A stretch of DNA of 21,977 bases, taken from NCBI GenBank assembly GCA_963719025.1, contig CAVRBK010000073.1:1-21977 (forward strand), read 5' to 3'. Positions 8,072-16,309 of the stretch are shown here, one piece after another. This DNA is from Thiosocius sp963719025 (GTDB lineage Bacteria; Pseudomonadota; Gammaproteobacteria; Chromatiales; Chromatiaceae). The notes under the pieces were generated by a model. It saw only the letters and a list, made by a program, of their open reading frames with translations, did no database searches and was not told the origin of the DNA. The first letter of the stretch is position 1. Each line of letters starts with the position of its first letter. The translations under genes and the position numbers were made by a program.

Positions 8072-8485
8072 GTGGAAAAATTTGTCCTGCATACCCGATT
8101 GGCGGCCGATTGCCATCCTGTCGGGCAGATGTCCCTGTCGACGGTTCTTCTGCTCGACGATGCGCGCTATCCCTGGGTGGTCCTGGTGCCGCGCCGTGCT
8201 GCAATCCGCGAGATTCACGAACTCGCCGCGGACGATCGCCAGGCCCTGTTGGAGGAATCGTGCCGGCTCGGTGCCTTCATGATGCAGGCATTTGCCGGTG
8301 ACAAGCTGAACCTGGGCGCCCTCGGAAACCTGGTGCCACAGTTGCATCTGCATCATGTCGTGCGCTATGCAAGTGACCCGGCGTGGCCCGGTCCGGTATG
8401 GGGGCATTCCGCGGCCGAGCGGTATGCGCCGGCGACGCTTGCCCGGCGCCTTGATCTGCTGCGCGATGGTCTCGAGCTGGTCTGA
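8072..8485 (+). CDS. HIT-family protein
   Basis: A 137-residue histidine-triad superfamily protein, expected to hydrolyse or transfer nucleotidyl groups. The GTG at 8072 is chosen because GAGG at 8060-8063 is eight bases upstream; an in-frame GTG at 8033 has no site. The fold markers are visible: LLLDDARYPWVVLVPRR, the helix IHELAADDRQALLEE, LNLGALGNLVPQLHLHHVVR and a final DPAWPGPVWG. The triad reads H-L-H-H rather than H-x-H-x-H. That pattern fits a branch in which the catalytic His is shifted, so activity is not certain. It is convergent with the GIY-YIG gene, with a 30-base gap. Confidence 0.85.
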   Translation: MEKFVLHTRLAADCHPVGQMSLSTVLLLDDARYPWVVLVPRRAAIREIHELAADDRQALLEESCRLGAFMMQAFAGDKLNLGALGNLVPQLHLHHVVRYASDPAWPGPVWGHSAAERYAPATLARRLDLLRDGLELV

Positions 8486-8515
8486 ACGGTGAACCGTTGC
8501 CCGGACCCTGTTGCC

Positions 8516-8791
8516 TCAGGTGGTCGCTGCAACGACTTCGGGGAGATCCGATTCGCCATTTACCAGCCTTTCCTTGTCGGATTTGCGCAGTCGCTTGATC
8601 CGGTACTCCATGCGCAAGGCGTCCTCGCGGCTGCCGATCGGACAACTGAAAACCAGTTGCAGGGGGCCACGTCCACGCAGCCTGCGCGCCCCTTTGTTGT
8701 CCTGGTGTGCGGCAAACCGTCGCGCCACGTCGGTGCTTATACCGGTGTACAGGGAACCGTCGCTGCAACGTACGAGGTACAGGTACCACAT
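8516..8791 (-). CDS. GIY-YIG domain protein (UPF0213/YhbQ-like)
   Basis: A 91-residue single-domain GIY-YIG protein. Key residues are visible: WYLYLVRCSDGSLYTGIS gives the paired Tyr strands (the YLV and YTG versions of GIY and YIG), then ARRFAAHQ with the conserved Arg, and the acidic residue in REDALRMEYRIKR. UPF0213 members are small presumed nucleases with no added DNA-binding domain, and their physiological role is poorly known. It starts just downstream of the exported protein gene at 8798-9321. Confidence 0.88.
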   Translation of the reverse strand: MWYLYLVRCSDGSLYTGISTDVARRFAAHQDNKGARRLRGRGPLQLVFSCPIGSREDALRMEYRIKRLRKSDKERLVNGESDLPEVVAATT

Positions 8792-8797
8792 GGTTGA

Positions 8798-9321
8798 TCA
8801 GCGTTTCGGTCAGGCGCCGGGGCAACCAGTGTTCGGATTCAAGCACGGTGTGCTGCTTGAGAATGTTGTATGCGTTGTCGGAAAACTCGAGGTAATAGCC
8901 TTTCACCTTGCGGCCATTGCGGATCGCCTGCCAACGTTCGAGACAGATGCCGTGCCGATGCAGTTCGCGGCGGATTTTGCGAATCGCGTCACGCGTGAAA
9001 GTGCGCTTGGCCTGCGCGGATGTGAAGCGGTCACCGTTGTGATCGGGCCCGGGACGCAGCCGGGTGATCAGGACGGTTCGTCCGTCTTGCCCGGCGGCGA
9101 GGTTCATCCGCGAAATCGCCAAATGCGATCGGCCGGGTCGGCCCCTGCCAGATGGAGCAGTCGCGGGTCAGCCGTACCGGGTGATGGCAGGTAACGTGGC
9201 GGTTGGCGTAGTCGTCGGCGTTGACGCTGCGAATCGTCGCCTGGCTGCTCAGGGGCAGGGCGATTGTCAGCGCAAACAGAAATGAAATCAGGGCTCGGAG
9301 CGACGTCTTGTTCTCAGGCAT
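8798..9321 (-). CDS. exported hypothetical protein, frame-broken
   Basis: An unrecognised protein of about 170 residues. It opens with a signal peptide (MPENKTSLRALISFLFALTI, then ALPLSSQA) and a mature segment with two cysteines (RHVTCHHP and LTRDCSIW). A frame break near 9125 moves it into the frame containing MNLAAGQDGRTVLITRLRPG, FTRDAIRKIRRELHRHG and KGYYLEFSDNAYN, ending around HWLPRRL. The exact stop is uncertain because the frame runs open into the next gene. A second small indel would put the stop at 8798, just before the GIY-YIG start. The product is probably periplasmic. Function unknown. Confidence 0.5.
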
Positions 9322-9359
9322 GCACAGAGGCTAGCGCATAATCGCGGGCTTGCCAGCCA

Positions 9360-9665
9360 CTATAAGAACTCGGCGATATAGTCTTGTATGAGCCGCTGCG
9401 CATCCGCGGGCAGCGCCACAAAGCGCGCGTGCAGCAGGTCCCTGCCTGTGCAATCGAGGATCTCGACCGGCGTGGTGACGTGGGTGCGATTGATGTTGAT
9501 TTCGAGCACATGCTCACTACCCGCGGCCAGACCGTTGCCGCAAATCGCCACGCCGCGCTCGCTGATGTTGCTCAGGCGTACGGTCTGGCCATCGATGCTG
9601 GCAAAGATACCGGTATCGACCGGGTAGCGTGGCGCGGCTCGGCGTTCCTGTTCTGGTTTGTTCAC
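9360..9665 (-). CDS. PilZ domain protein (probable c-di-GMP receptor)
   Basis: A 101-residue single-domain PilZ protein. GTG 9665 is chosen because GGGAG lies seven bases upstream. The N-terminus has the c-di-GMP binding arginines in QERRAAPRYPVD (RxxxR) and the second motif in RLSNISERGVAI, matching the (D/N)xSxxG box. The rest is the beta-barrel (TPVEILDCTG, LLHARFVAL) and a C-terminal helix (AQRLIQDYIAEFL). It should bind c-di-GMP and act as an effector by protein contact. Targets are not encoded next to it, but a GGDEF/EAL protein is 4 kb away. Confidence 0.88.
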   Translation of the reverse strand: MNKPEQERRAAPRYPVDTGIFASIDGQTVRLSNISERGVAICGNGLAAGSEHVLEININRTHVTTPVEILDCTGRDLLHARFVALPADAQRLIQDYIAEFL

Positions 9666-9711
9666 CCTGCTTCTCCCTGGCTGAAACCCGGTTCGTTTCC
9701 TTGATTCGCGC

Positions 9712-10035
9712 TCAACGGGCGCCGGGTTCGACATCGACATAGCCGCGCTGAATTGCGGCCTCCAGTGCCTTGGCGCCGTTGACCAACTCGTCATATTCAA
9801 TGCGCAGTTTCGCCAGTTCTGCGAACTGGGCATCGCTTGGCGCGTCATCCTGCACCTCGTCACCGAGACGGAAAAGTGCCTTGAGATAGCGTGCACGCGC
9901 CTGAGCCACGAGGCGAAGGACGGGCCGCAATCCATCGATCGTCAGTTCGCGGATTTCGGGATTGATGACGTCCCGGTTGATCGAACGCATAGTGCGCTCA
10001 AGTTCCATCATCAGGCGATTGATATCCTGATTCAT
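9712..10035 (-). CDS. small helical conserved hypothetical protein
   Basis: A 107-residue soluble protein, nearly all helix by composition, starting MNQDINRLMMELERTMRSIN, with the block GLRPVLRLVAQARARYLKAL and an acidic middle (DEVQDDAPSDAQ). ATG 10035 has GAGG four bases upstream. No catalytic motif, cysteine pair or membrane segment is visible. It lies between the PilZ gene and the next unknown gene on the same strand with short gaps, so it is probably an operon member. Function unknown. Confidence 0.65.
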   Translation of the reverse strand: MNQDINRLMMELERTMRSINRDVINPEIRELTIDGLRPVLRLVAQARARYLKALFRLGDEVQDDAPSDAQFAELAKLRIEYDELVNGAKALEAAIQRGYVDVEPGAR

Positions 10036-10114
10036 TGCGCCTCGCCCCTTTGACAGTCTGCCTGCATAGCCTGTCTGGGTTATCGGCAGCCACTGGTCAG
10101 GGCTTGAATGATCG

Positions 10115-10485
10115 TCAGCGCAGGGCGGAAAGCAGCGCTTCGTCGTCCGTCGGCAAGGTGACCACGGCGTGCAGCTGGAACAGTTCCGCGAGCTTCGGTA
10201 CGTGCGCGGCCTCGTGGCGATCGGCCAGCACGACGATCCGGGCGTCTGGCGAAAAGCGTTGCAGGCTGTGCAGCAGCACATCGAGGTTGCTTACATTCGC
10301 GCCCGCATAATTGTTGCCGTAGCCGTAGAAAAAATCCGCAACCACCAGGTCGGGCGGGCGTCGTTTCAGCTGGGCGATCGCCTTGCGTTGAGCGGTGAAC
10401 GCCAGCCGCTCGTAGCCGAGCTGGTGGCCAGGTTCGCCAGGTCAGGGTGGGCAGGTGATTCGATGATGTCGTAGAGCAGTGGCAT
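10115..10485 (-). CDS. conserved hypothetical protein, receiver-like fold, frame-broken
   Basis: An unrecognised protein of about 120 residues. It starts MPLLYDIIESPAH at ATG 10485 and breaks frame near 10430. It then continues with LGYERLAFTAQRKAIAQL, PPDLVVADFFYGYG, LLHSLQRFSPDARIVVLA, ELFQLHAVVTLP and TDDEALLSAL. The alternation of beta strands and helices, with acidic VVAD, VVLAD and HAVVTLP segments, resembles a response-regulator receiver fold, but the phosphorylation pocket is not clearly complete. It belongs to the run of minus-strand genes from 10649 to 8516. Confidence 0.5.
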
Positions 10486-10508
10486 TTTTTAATAGGCGGG
10501 CGTGGCGT

Positions 10509-10649
10509 TCAATGCCCGGCGGGGTCTCGAGGTTTTTCGTCTCCGGCCTTCTTCCGTCGTTGCTGCCGGCGTTCGATGAACCTCAACGCCTGGATGGCGC
10601 CGCCAACCGTGCCGATCAGGAACAACAGAATCAGGAGCGGGATTTCCAT
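10509..10649 (-). CDS. 46-residue single-helix membrane protein
   Basis: ATG 10649 begins MEIPLLILLFLIGTVGGAIQ, a membrane helix, followed by LRFIERRQQRRKKAGDEK and a short polar tail. The strongly basic tail fits an N-out, C-in small membrane protein. A longer version starting at 10697 is possible. The ribosome site is weak. It is first in the minus-strand run and divergent from the DUF3530 gene at 10749. Function unknown. Confidence 0.5.
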   Translation of the reverse strand: MEIPLLILLFLIGTVGGAIQALRFIERRQQRRKKAGDEKPRDPAGH

Positions 10650-10748
10650 GGATGGCTTGACGATAACAGAACCGATGGGCCGGTGGGGGCCTGTCAATTC
10701 CGCCTTGGCCGCGATAAACTAGAGCGAAAGTTGCCCTGAGGAGGGGAT

Positions 10749-11527
10749 ATGTCGCGATCTATTGCACTGCTGTTGATGTTGGGCGGGCTGAGTCTGGCAC
10801 CGTGTGCGTTTTCCAGCGATCTCGAAAAGGAAAAGCGCTGGGCCGACCAGGTGGTCGATGAGTTGCTCGATGGAGAGGCCATCTACCTCGAGAGTGAACG
10901 CGGCCCGTTTCTCGCCATCGAGACCGGCGAGCGCCGATGGCAGCACGCGCAAGGCGGCGATCGTGATGCATGGTACCGGCGTGCATCCCAACTGGCCGAC
11001 CGTGATGCAGCCGCTGCGGGTTGGCCTGACCGAGTCCGGCTGGCACACCCTGTCGATTCAGATGCCGGTGCTGGCCAACGAGGCGGAGCATGCGGCGTAT
11101 GCCGCGATCTACGACTGGGTGCCCGGCCGGATCGACGCGGCGGTCGCGCATCTGCGCAAACAGGGCTTTCAGACCGTGGTGCTGATTGCGCACAGCCAGG
11201 GATCGACGATGTCGGTGTACAACCTCAGCCACGGCGGCGCTGCCGTGGACGGGTTCGTTGCGGTCGGCATGTCGGATGGGATCGCCGGCGGCCCGATGGA
11301 TACCCTGCGCACAGCTGGCCGAGCCTGACGGTGCCGATGCTCGATCTGTATGGCAGTGAGGATCTGCCCGAGGTGCTGCAGAGTGCCGGCGTCGCGCGCG
11401 CCAGCCGCGGCCAGGGGATTACACCCAGCAGATGGTCGACGGGGCGGACCATTTCTTCGACGGCGAGGAAGCCGAACTGCTGGAAGCGGTCAACGGCTGG
11501 CTGGACGCGCGACTTCGGCAGGATTGA
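10749..11527 (+). CDS. DUF3530 family alpha/beta hydrolase-like exported protein, frame-broken
   Basis: ATG 10749 has a strong AGGAGGGG just upstream. Residues 1-23 are a signal peptide (MSRSIALLLMLGGLSLAPCA). After a frame break near 10930 the DUF3530 core appears: KAAIVMHGTGVHPNWPTVMQ, GWHTLSIQMPVL and VVLIAHSQGSTMSVYN, with the nucleophile-type Ser in HSQGS. After breaks near 11310 and 11410 it continues with PMLDLYGSEDLPEV and QMVDGADHFFDGEEAELLEA, giving plausible Asp and His. The true stop is TGA at 11525-11527; a longer open frame past it is an artefact. The fold suggests a periplasmic hydrolase of unknown substrate. Confidence 0.75.
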
Positions 11528-12129
11528 TCAGTCGAGCAGCAGCTCGCCAGCGCCGTTCTTGATGGCCGTGCCATCGGGTCACCGGGCTGATCTCCAGGCC
11601 GATCTGACCGCACAGTCGTGTCAGCGAGAAGATGCCGCAGATCTCGGCTGCTCGCCGTCGCCGTCGTCCAGAACCAGGGCGTGTCGGCGGCCGGCCTTGC
11701 GCAGGCTGTTCAGGACCTGGCCGACGGTGGCGCCGATCTGACCTCCTTCGAGCGTGCAGCACCTCGATTCGCCGCGCAGGGTCATGATGTCCTGGACCAG
11801 CAGTTCGTCGGGTTGCTCGCCGGTTTTCGCGGCGATCTTTTCGGGCCGGCCGCTGTCCAGGTCGGTCACGGTGACGATGCCCATTACCGCACCGGTCGCA
11901 CCGGTCACCAGCAGCATGCGTACGCCGAGCTTCTGCATGCGTTCGCGGGTCGCGGCCAGCGTGTTGGTGCGTTCCACCGTCAGCGCGGTGACCTGTGCGC
12001 AGATCGGTCATCGCCTGCACCGCCGGACTGTCGACGGTCAAGCCGCCCGGGGAACTGCTGTTCGGGACGCGCATAGCCGGCACCGATCGGCATGCTGTGG
12101 AAGGCGAGGGCGGAGTATTTGTCGCTCAT
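11528..12129 (-). CDS. CBS-pair domain protein, frame-broken
   Basis: A protein of about 200 residues made mainly of two CBS motifs. It starts MSDKYSALAFHSMPIG at ATG 12129. After one break it continues GGLTVDSPAVQAMTDL, then VERTNTLAATRERMQKLGVR, MLLVTGATGAVMGIVTVTDL (end of CBS1), ELLVQDIMTLRGESRCCTLE, LNSLRKAGRRHALVLDD and GIFSLTRLCGQIGLEI (end of CBS2). It finishes AIKNGAGELLLD at TGA 11530..11528. CBS pairs bind adenine nucleotides and usually act as sensors. At least four single-base breaks occur. Its stop directly abuts the stop of the convergent DUF3530 gene. Confidence 0.75.
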
Positions 12130-12237
12130 CTGGGCAGTTCCGGATTGCTGAATAGTAGAGCGCCAAGCGTACGCGCCCCGGCGCTTTGTGCAAAGACCAT
12201 TAACCCGGGCAATCGCACCTGAACAGTATTGCAGCCT

Positions 12238-12771
12238 TCAATCGCCCTCGGGCGGCGCCGGCCGCAGTGGCGCATTGCAGCGCCTGCAGTGGTACGTGGT
12301 TTTTCCGGATTCGATTCGGCGATGGCGGGTGGTGCTGATCTGATGGCTGTCGCAGTCGCAAACGTAGATCCAGCGACGCTGCCGGCGCACGGCCGCTTCA
12401 TCGATGCTGTAGCTGTGACAGCGTGCTGCCTGCTCGATCCCGAAAAAAGCCATGACAGCCTGCCATTCCGGGCCGTGCGGCCGCGTCCTGCCGTGGCATG
12501 CGGCGGTGACCAGGTGGGCGACCTCGTGCGGCACCGTGCGGCGCACGAAATCCTCGGGGTGGCGGCGCGCGATCGCGAGGTTGTAGCGCAGCACCGGGCG
12601 TCGTCGTGCATCCCAGCGCGCCTGCCCGGCGGCCTGTCCGGTCAGGTCGAAGCGTATCTCCGGATCGGGCAGCGTAACCCGGTGTCTTCTGCACCAGGGG
12701 GCCGCTTCGCGCAGCAGGCGCAGGGTCTGTTTGCGGATGTTTTCCACCAGGACCGGGTTGTCGTGTTCCAC
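12238..12771 (-). CDS. SprT-like zinc metalloprotease family protein
   Basis: A protein of about 177 residues. GTG 12771 is the likely start, with GAGGG upstream; the frame stays open further back but overlaps folE. The catalytic motif is HEVAH in VPHEVAHLVTAAC, followed by a third zinc ligand in RPHGPEWQAVM. The C-terminal part has VCDCDSHQ and YHCRRCNAPLRP, a zinc ribbon as in SprT family members. E. coli SprT is a small cytosolic protein of this type and Spartan is the eukaryotic relative acting on DNA-protein crosslinks. A proteolytic role here is inference. It lies 56 bases downstream of folE on the same strand. Confidence 0.85.
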   Translation of the reverse strand: MEHDNPVLVENIRKQTLRLLREAAPWCRRHRVTLPDPEIRFDLTGQAAGQARWDARRRPVLRYNLAIARRHPEDFVRRTVPHEVAHLVTAACHGRTRPHGPEWQAVMAFFGIEQAARCHSYSIDEAAVRRQRRWIYVCDCDSHQISTTRHRRIESGKTTYHCRRCNAPLRPAPPEGD

Positions 12772-12827
12772 GGCGACGCTACCCTCGCGCTCGTTGACCG
12801 TGCGGCTGTGCCGGCAACGCGATTGTC

Positions 12828-13388
12828 TCAGCGGTCGGCGATCAGCTGCAGGTATTCCATGCGCGTGGCCTGCGATTCGCGGAAGGTGCCCAGCATGACC
12901 GAGGTCTTCATGGTCGAGTTCTGTTTTTCCACGCCGCGCATCTTCATGCACAGGTGTTCCGCCTCAATGGTTACCGCCACGCCGGCTGGCTGGATCACCT
13001 CGCTGATCGCATCGGCGATCTGCACGGTGAGGTTTTCCTGGATCTGCAGCCGTCGCGCATACATGTCGACGATGCGGGCGATCTTGGACAGGCCGATCAC
13101 CTTGCCGCGTGGCAGGTAGGCGACGTGTGCACGACCGATAAACGGCAGCACATGGTGTTCGCACAGGGAATAGAGTTCGATGTCTTTGACGATCACCATG
13201 TCGTCGTTGCCCGAGGTGAACACCGCATCGTTGACCACGGTGTTGAGGTCCTGATCGTATCCATGACACAGGTAAGCCATGGCTTTCGCGGCGCGCTCCG
13301 GCGTCTTGATCAGGCCTTCGCGTTTTAGATCTTCCCCCAGTCCCTCGATGATTCCCGCGTAGTGTGCTTGGATGTGCTCGATCTGCAT
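12828..13388 (-). CDS. folE: GTP cyclohydrolase I (type IA)
   Basis: Converts GTP to 7,8-dihydroneopterin triphosphate, the first step of tetrahydrofolate synthesis (and a source for queuosine precursors). The 186-residue length is normal. Family blocks are all present: KTPERAAKAMAYLCHGY, DIELYSLCEHHVLPFIGRAH with the zinc Cys and catalytic His, LPRGKVIGLSKIARIVDMYA, RRLQIQENLTVQIADAI, and AEHLCMKMRGVEKQNS with the second zinc Cys. The start ATG 13388 has GGGGCGAG upstream. The SprT-like gene follows on the same strand. Confidence 0.95.
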   Translation of the reverse strand: MQIEHIQAHYAGIIEGLGEDLKREGLIKTPERAAKAMAYLCHGYDQDLNTVVNDAVFTSGNDDMVIVKDIELYSLCEHHVLPFIGRAHVAYLPRGKVIGLSKIARIVDMYARRLQIQENLTVQIADAISEVIQPAGVAVTIEAEHLCMKMRGVEKQNSTMKTSVMLGTFRESQATRMEYLQLIADR

Positions 13389-13529
13389 GCTCGCCCCAGG
13401 TCAATGGAATTGTTGTCACGCGCCACTTTACCGGCGTGCGGGGACAGATGCCATGCTGCGGTTTATGGGGATTGTATGATTTTAACGCGGGCTTCGAAGG
13501 ACGCCGGGCGGATGTCTGCGAGGGCGGTG

Positions 13530-13865
13530 TCAGACGAGCAGGGCAGCACCGAACAGCAGCATCGCAATGAACAGCAGTATTGCCGCTGACTGCTTCCAGT
13601 TGCGGGAGTTCAGAAACAGGGCGTTATCGTGCGGTACGACGACAGCCAACAGCGCACTGAACAGGCTGATTCCACCGGCAACCAGCAGAAAATCCTTAAG
13701 CCAGGCGGTTTTTGTCTGGGATGAACCGCTGATCCCGCCACTGATCGTCTCAAACTTGTTGGCCAGCGCCGGCTCGTGCAGGACAAGCAGCAGGATTGCC
13801 AGCAGCGACAGGGTCAGGCGCCAGGCCGTTTGCTTGCGGAAGATCCCGGTCACGCGTTTTTGCAT
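13530..13865 (-). CDS. small three-helix membrane protein of unknown function
   Basis: A 111-residue protein with a hydrophobic segment near the N-terminus (LTLSLLAILLLVLHEPALA, possibly a cleaved signal) and two further helices (LLVAGGISLFSALLAVVV and SAAILLFIAMLLFGAALLV). The loop between them contains NALFLNSRNWK. The start ATG 13865 lies inside the end of the GGDEF/EAL gene, whose stop is at 13850, so the two are translationally coupled. No family recognised. Confidence 0.65.
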   Translation of the reverse strand: MQKRVTGIFRKQTAWRLTLSLLAILLLVLHEPALANKFETISGGISGSSQTKTAWLKDFLLVAGGISLFSALLAVVVPHDNALFLNSRNWKQSAAILLFIAMLLFGAALLV

Positions 13866-16111
13866 CTTGGTTTGATCTCGAGTTGTCCACTGGTCAGCAG
13901 ACGCGAAAATTCTTCAGCAGGAACCGGTCGGCCAAACAAAAATCCCTGCAGATAGTCACAGCCGCTGTCACACAGGAAATGGTGCTGGTCGGTTGTTTCC
14001 ACACCTTCGGCGACCACCTCCAGGCCGAGCGTGTGGGCCATCAGGATAATGGCCTTTACGATAGCCGCATCGTTGGGATCGTCCGGGATGTCGGCAACAA
14101 ACGAGCGGTCGATCTTGAGTTTATGTATCGGCAGCACCTTGAGTTGGCTGAGCGAGGAATGACCGGTGCCGAAATCATCCATGGCAATCTGCATCCCCAA
14201 ATGCTGACGCATCTGGGCCAACTGTTGCATCCCGGTACCGCCATCTTGCACCAGCAGGGTTTCGGTCACCTCAAACTCGAACAGCCTGGCCGGGTACCCG
14301 GTCTGACCGAATATCTCGCCAAGCTGGTGAGCGCAATCGCCGCGAAGCTGGTAGGGCGACAGGTTGACGGCCAGCAGGAAAGGTTTGACGCCGGCGTCAA
14401 ACCAGGCTTTTACCTGCCGACAGGCCTGCCGCGTAACCCAGCAGCCCAGTGCACCGATCAAGCCGCTTTCTTCGGCCACGCCGATGAACTCGCCGGGCGG
14501 CACCAGGCCCCGCGTCGGGTGACGCCAGCGTACCAATGCCTCGACCGCCGAGAGTTGTCCGTCTGACGCAGAAAACTGCGGCTGGTAGTGCAGCTCGAAT
14601 TCATCCCTTTCCAGGGCGCGACGCAGATCGTGTTCCAGATCGAGGCGGTGTTGTATCTCGCGTGTGAGTTCCGGCGCGTAGAACGCGATGCGATTGCGTC
14701 CCTGCGCCTTGGCCCTGTACATGGCGGCATCGGCATGTTGCATCAACGACTCTGTATCGTCCGCATCCTTGGGGTACAGGCTGATGCCGATGCTGGCGGT
14801 CATCACGAGCGACTTGCCGCGCACCGTAAGCGGTTGCGCGAGCGAACCCGCGATACGGTCGGCAATACGTTGCGCGCTATTGGCGTCTGGCAGATCCTCG
14901 AGCAGCACGATGAACTCGTCGCCACCGAGCCGGGCGACCGTGTCATCTTCGTGTACCCCGGACTGCAGGCGATCCGCGATCTCTTGCAGCAACTCGTCAC
15001 CTGCCCGGTGGCCAAGCGAGTCGTTGATGTTCTTGAAACGGTCGAGGTCGATGAACAGCAGGGCGAGGTTGCCCGCGGTGCGATGGGCCCTTTGTATGGC
15101 GTGTTCGAGGCGAGCGGTCAACAGCAGGCGATTCGGCAGGTTGCTCAGGGCGTCGTGGTGCGCCAGTTGCCAGAGTTTGTGTTCGGATTCTTTGCTGTCG
15201 GTGATGTCGGCAAACACCGATACATGCGAGCTGACCTTGCTGTCCCGGTCGCTGACAGCTTTCACTGACAGCCACTGCGGGTAGATTTCGCCGTTCTTGC
15301 GACGATTCCATATCTCGCCCTGCCACTCGCCGCGTTTTTCGAGGGTAGCGAAAAATTTCCGGTAGAACTCGGCATCCTGTCGGCCCGAGTTGAGCAGGTG
15401 CGGTGTCTGGCCAATGGCCTCCCGGGCGCTGTAACCGGTGATGCGTTCGAAGGCGCGATTGACCTGCACGATGCGATGGTCTGCATCGCTGACCATGACG
15501 CCTTCGAGCATGTTTTCAAACGCGGTGCTCACGGTAGCCAGTCGCTGCGCCTGCTGTTCCCTCTCCAGCACGATGCCCGCGAGATAGCCGACCGTCTGTA
15601 GCAGGCGCTTGTGAAAATACGACGGTGGGCGGGATTCGAAGCTGGTCAGGGCAAACGAACCCAGCACCGCGTCATTGGCCGCAAAGATGGGGTTTGACCA
15701 GCAGGCCATGAGGTTGAATTCTGCGGCGATGCTGCACAGTTCGGCCCAGCGCGGGTCCGCGGAGATGTTATCGACGTACACCGGTTTTCTGCTGAACACG
15801 GCAGTACCGCAGGAACCGGCGCTCGGACCCGGTACCAGGCCATTCAGGGCCTCGATGCCCTGTGGCGGGATACTGGGTGCAGAGCGGACGACAAGATGGC
15901 TGCGTGAGGCGTCGAACAGCATGATGGATGCCACGGCGTTTGCCAGTATTTTCTCGGTATGCAGGCACAAGTGGTCGAGAATCTCGTCCGTGTCGCGCCC
16001 CAGAACCACCATGTCGAGGGCATCACGCTGGAGTTGCAGCAGGTTCTCCATCTGCTCCGCGCATATGCCTGGACTGTCTTCAGGCGAGGATTTGGGATGT
16101 GCGGCGCTCAT
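13850..16111 (-). CDS. GAF-PAS-GGDEF-EAL c-di-GMP turnover protein
   Basis: A 753-residue cytosolic signalling protein, intact. Residues about 25-190 form a GAF domain (ASIMLFDASRSHLVVRSAPS, SCGTAVFSRKPVYVDNI). A PAS domain follows at about 195-315 (ITGYSAREAIGQTPHLLNSG, ending VFADITDSKESEHKL), then GGDEF at about 325-485 with an intact RLGGDEFIVLL. The inhibitory RxxD site reads HEDD, so feedback inhibition is probably lost. The EAL domain at about 500-745 has VEALVRWRHP, DDFGTGHSSLSQL, KIDRSFV and VVAEGVETTDQ, so phosphodiesterase residues are preserved. GAF and PAS ligands are unknown. The small membrane protein gene overlaps its end. Confidence 0.93.
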   Translation of the reverse strand: MSAAHPKSSPEDSPGICAEQMENLLQLQRDALDMVVLGRDTDEILDHLCLHTEKILANAVASIMLFDASRSHLVVRSAPSIPPQGIEALNGLVPGPSAGSCGTAVFSRKPVYVDNISADPRWAELCSIAAEFNLMACWSNPIFAANDAVLGSFALTSFESRPPSYFHKRLLQTVGYLAGIVLEREQQAQRLATVSTAFENMLEGVMVSDADHRIVQVNRAFERITGYSAREAIGQTPHLLNSGRQDAEFYRKFFATLEKRGEWQGEIWNRRKNGEIYPQWLSVKAVSDRDSKVSSHVSVFADITDSKESEHKLWQLAHHDALSNLPNRLLLTARLEHAIQRAHRTAGNLALLFIDLDRFKNINDSLGHRAGDELLQEIADRLQSGVHEDDTVARLGGDEFIVLLEDLPDANSAQRIADRIAGSLAQPLTVRGKSLVMTASIGISLYPKDADDTESLMQHADAAMYRAKAQGRNRIAFYAPELTREIQHRLDLEHDLRRALERDEFELHYQPQFSASDGQLSAVEALVRWRHPTRGLVPPGEFIGVAEESGLIGALGCWVTRQACRQVKAWFDAGVKPFLLAVNLSPYQLRGDCAHQLGEIFGQTGYPARLFEFEVTETLLVQDGGTGMQQLAQMRQHLGMQIAMDDFGTGHSSLSQLKVLPIHKLKIDRSFVADIPDDPNDAAIVKAIILMAHTLGLEVVAEGVETTDQHHFLCDSGCDYLQGFLFGRPVPAEEFSRLLTSGQLEIKPRCKNA

Positions 16112-16182
16112 GGAGGGGATTCGGGTGTTTCCAAATGTTGTTGGCTATCGACCGATGGTAGGAATAATAAACACTGTTGGGC

Positions 16183-16217
16183 AAAAAAAAGCCACCCGAG
16201 GTGGACGCAAGGGTGGC
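16183..16217 (-). terminator. Rho-independent terminator on the minus strand downstream of the zinc-ribbon gene
   Basis: Read on the minus strand, GCCACCC (16217..16211) pairs with GGGTGGC (16197..16191) across a 13-base loop and is followed by eight T (16190..16183). It sits about 93 bases past the stop of the zinc-ribbon gene at 16310. Confidence 0.85.
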
Positions 16218-16238
16218 GTAGTAATGCAGCTTTTCTAT

Positions 16239-16256
16239 GGCGACAATCCCTGTCGC
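16239..16256. repeat. perfect inverted repeat / hairpin
   Basis: GCGACA at 16240-16245 and TGTCGC at 16251-16256 pair around the five-base loop ATCCC. It lies between the zinc-ribbon gene and its terminator, so it is probably part of that transcript's 3' end. Confidence 0.5.
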
Positions 16257-16309
16257 TTATTTCCCAATGCCCATGCCTTCTGCTGGAGAAGTCGGTAAGA
16301 CGCCCGGGT

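Noticed and set aside
11528..11741. Extension of the DUF3530 gene to 11741 in a longer open frame
   Set aside because: The conserved C-terminal frame stops at 11525-11527, and the extension runs antisense to the CBS protein gene without coding character.
14588..15284. Long plus-strand frames opposite the GGDEF/EAL gene
   Set aside because: They are mirror frames of a GC-rich gene with clear domain content on the other strand; no ribosome sites or motifs.
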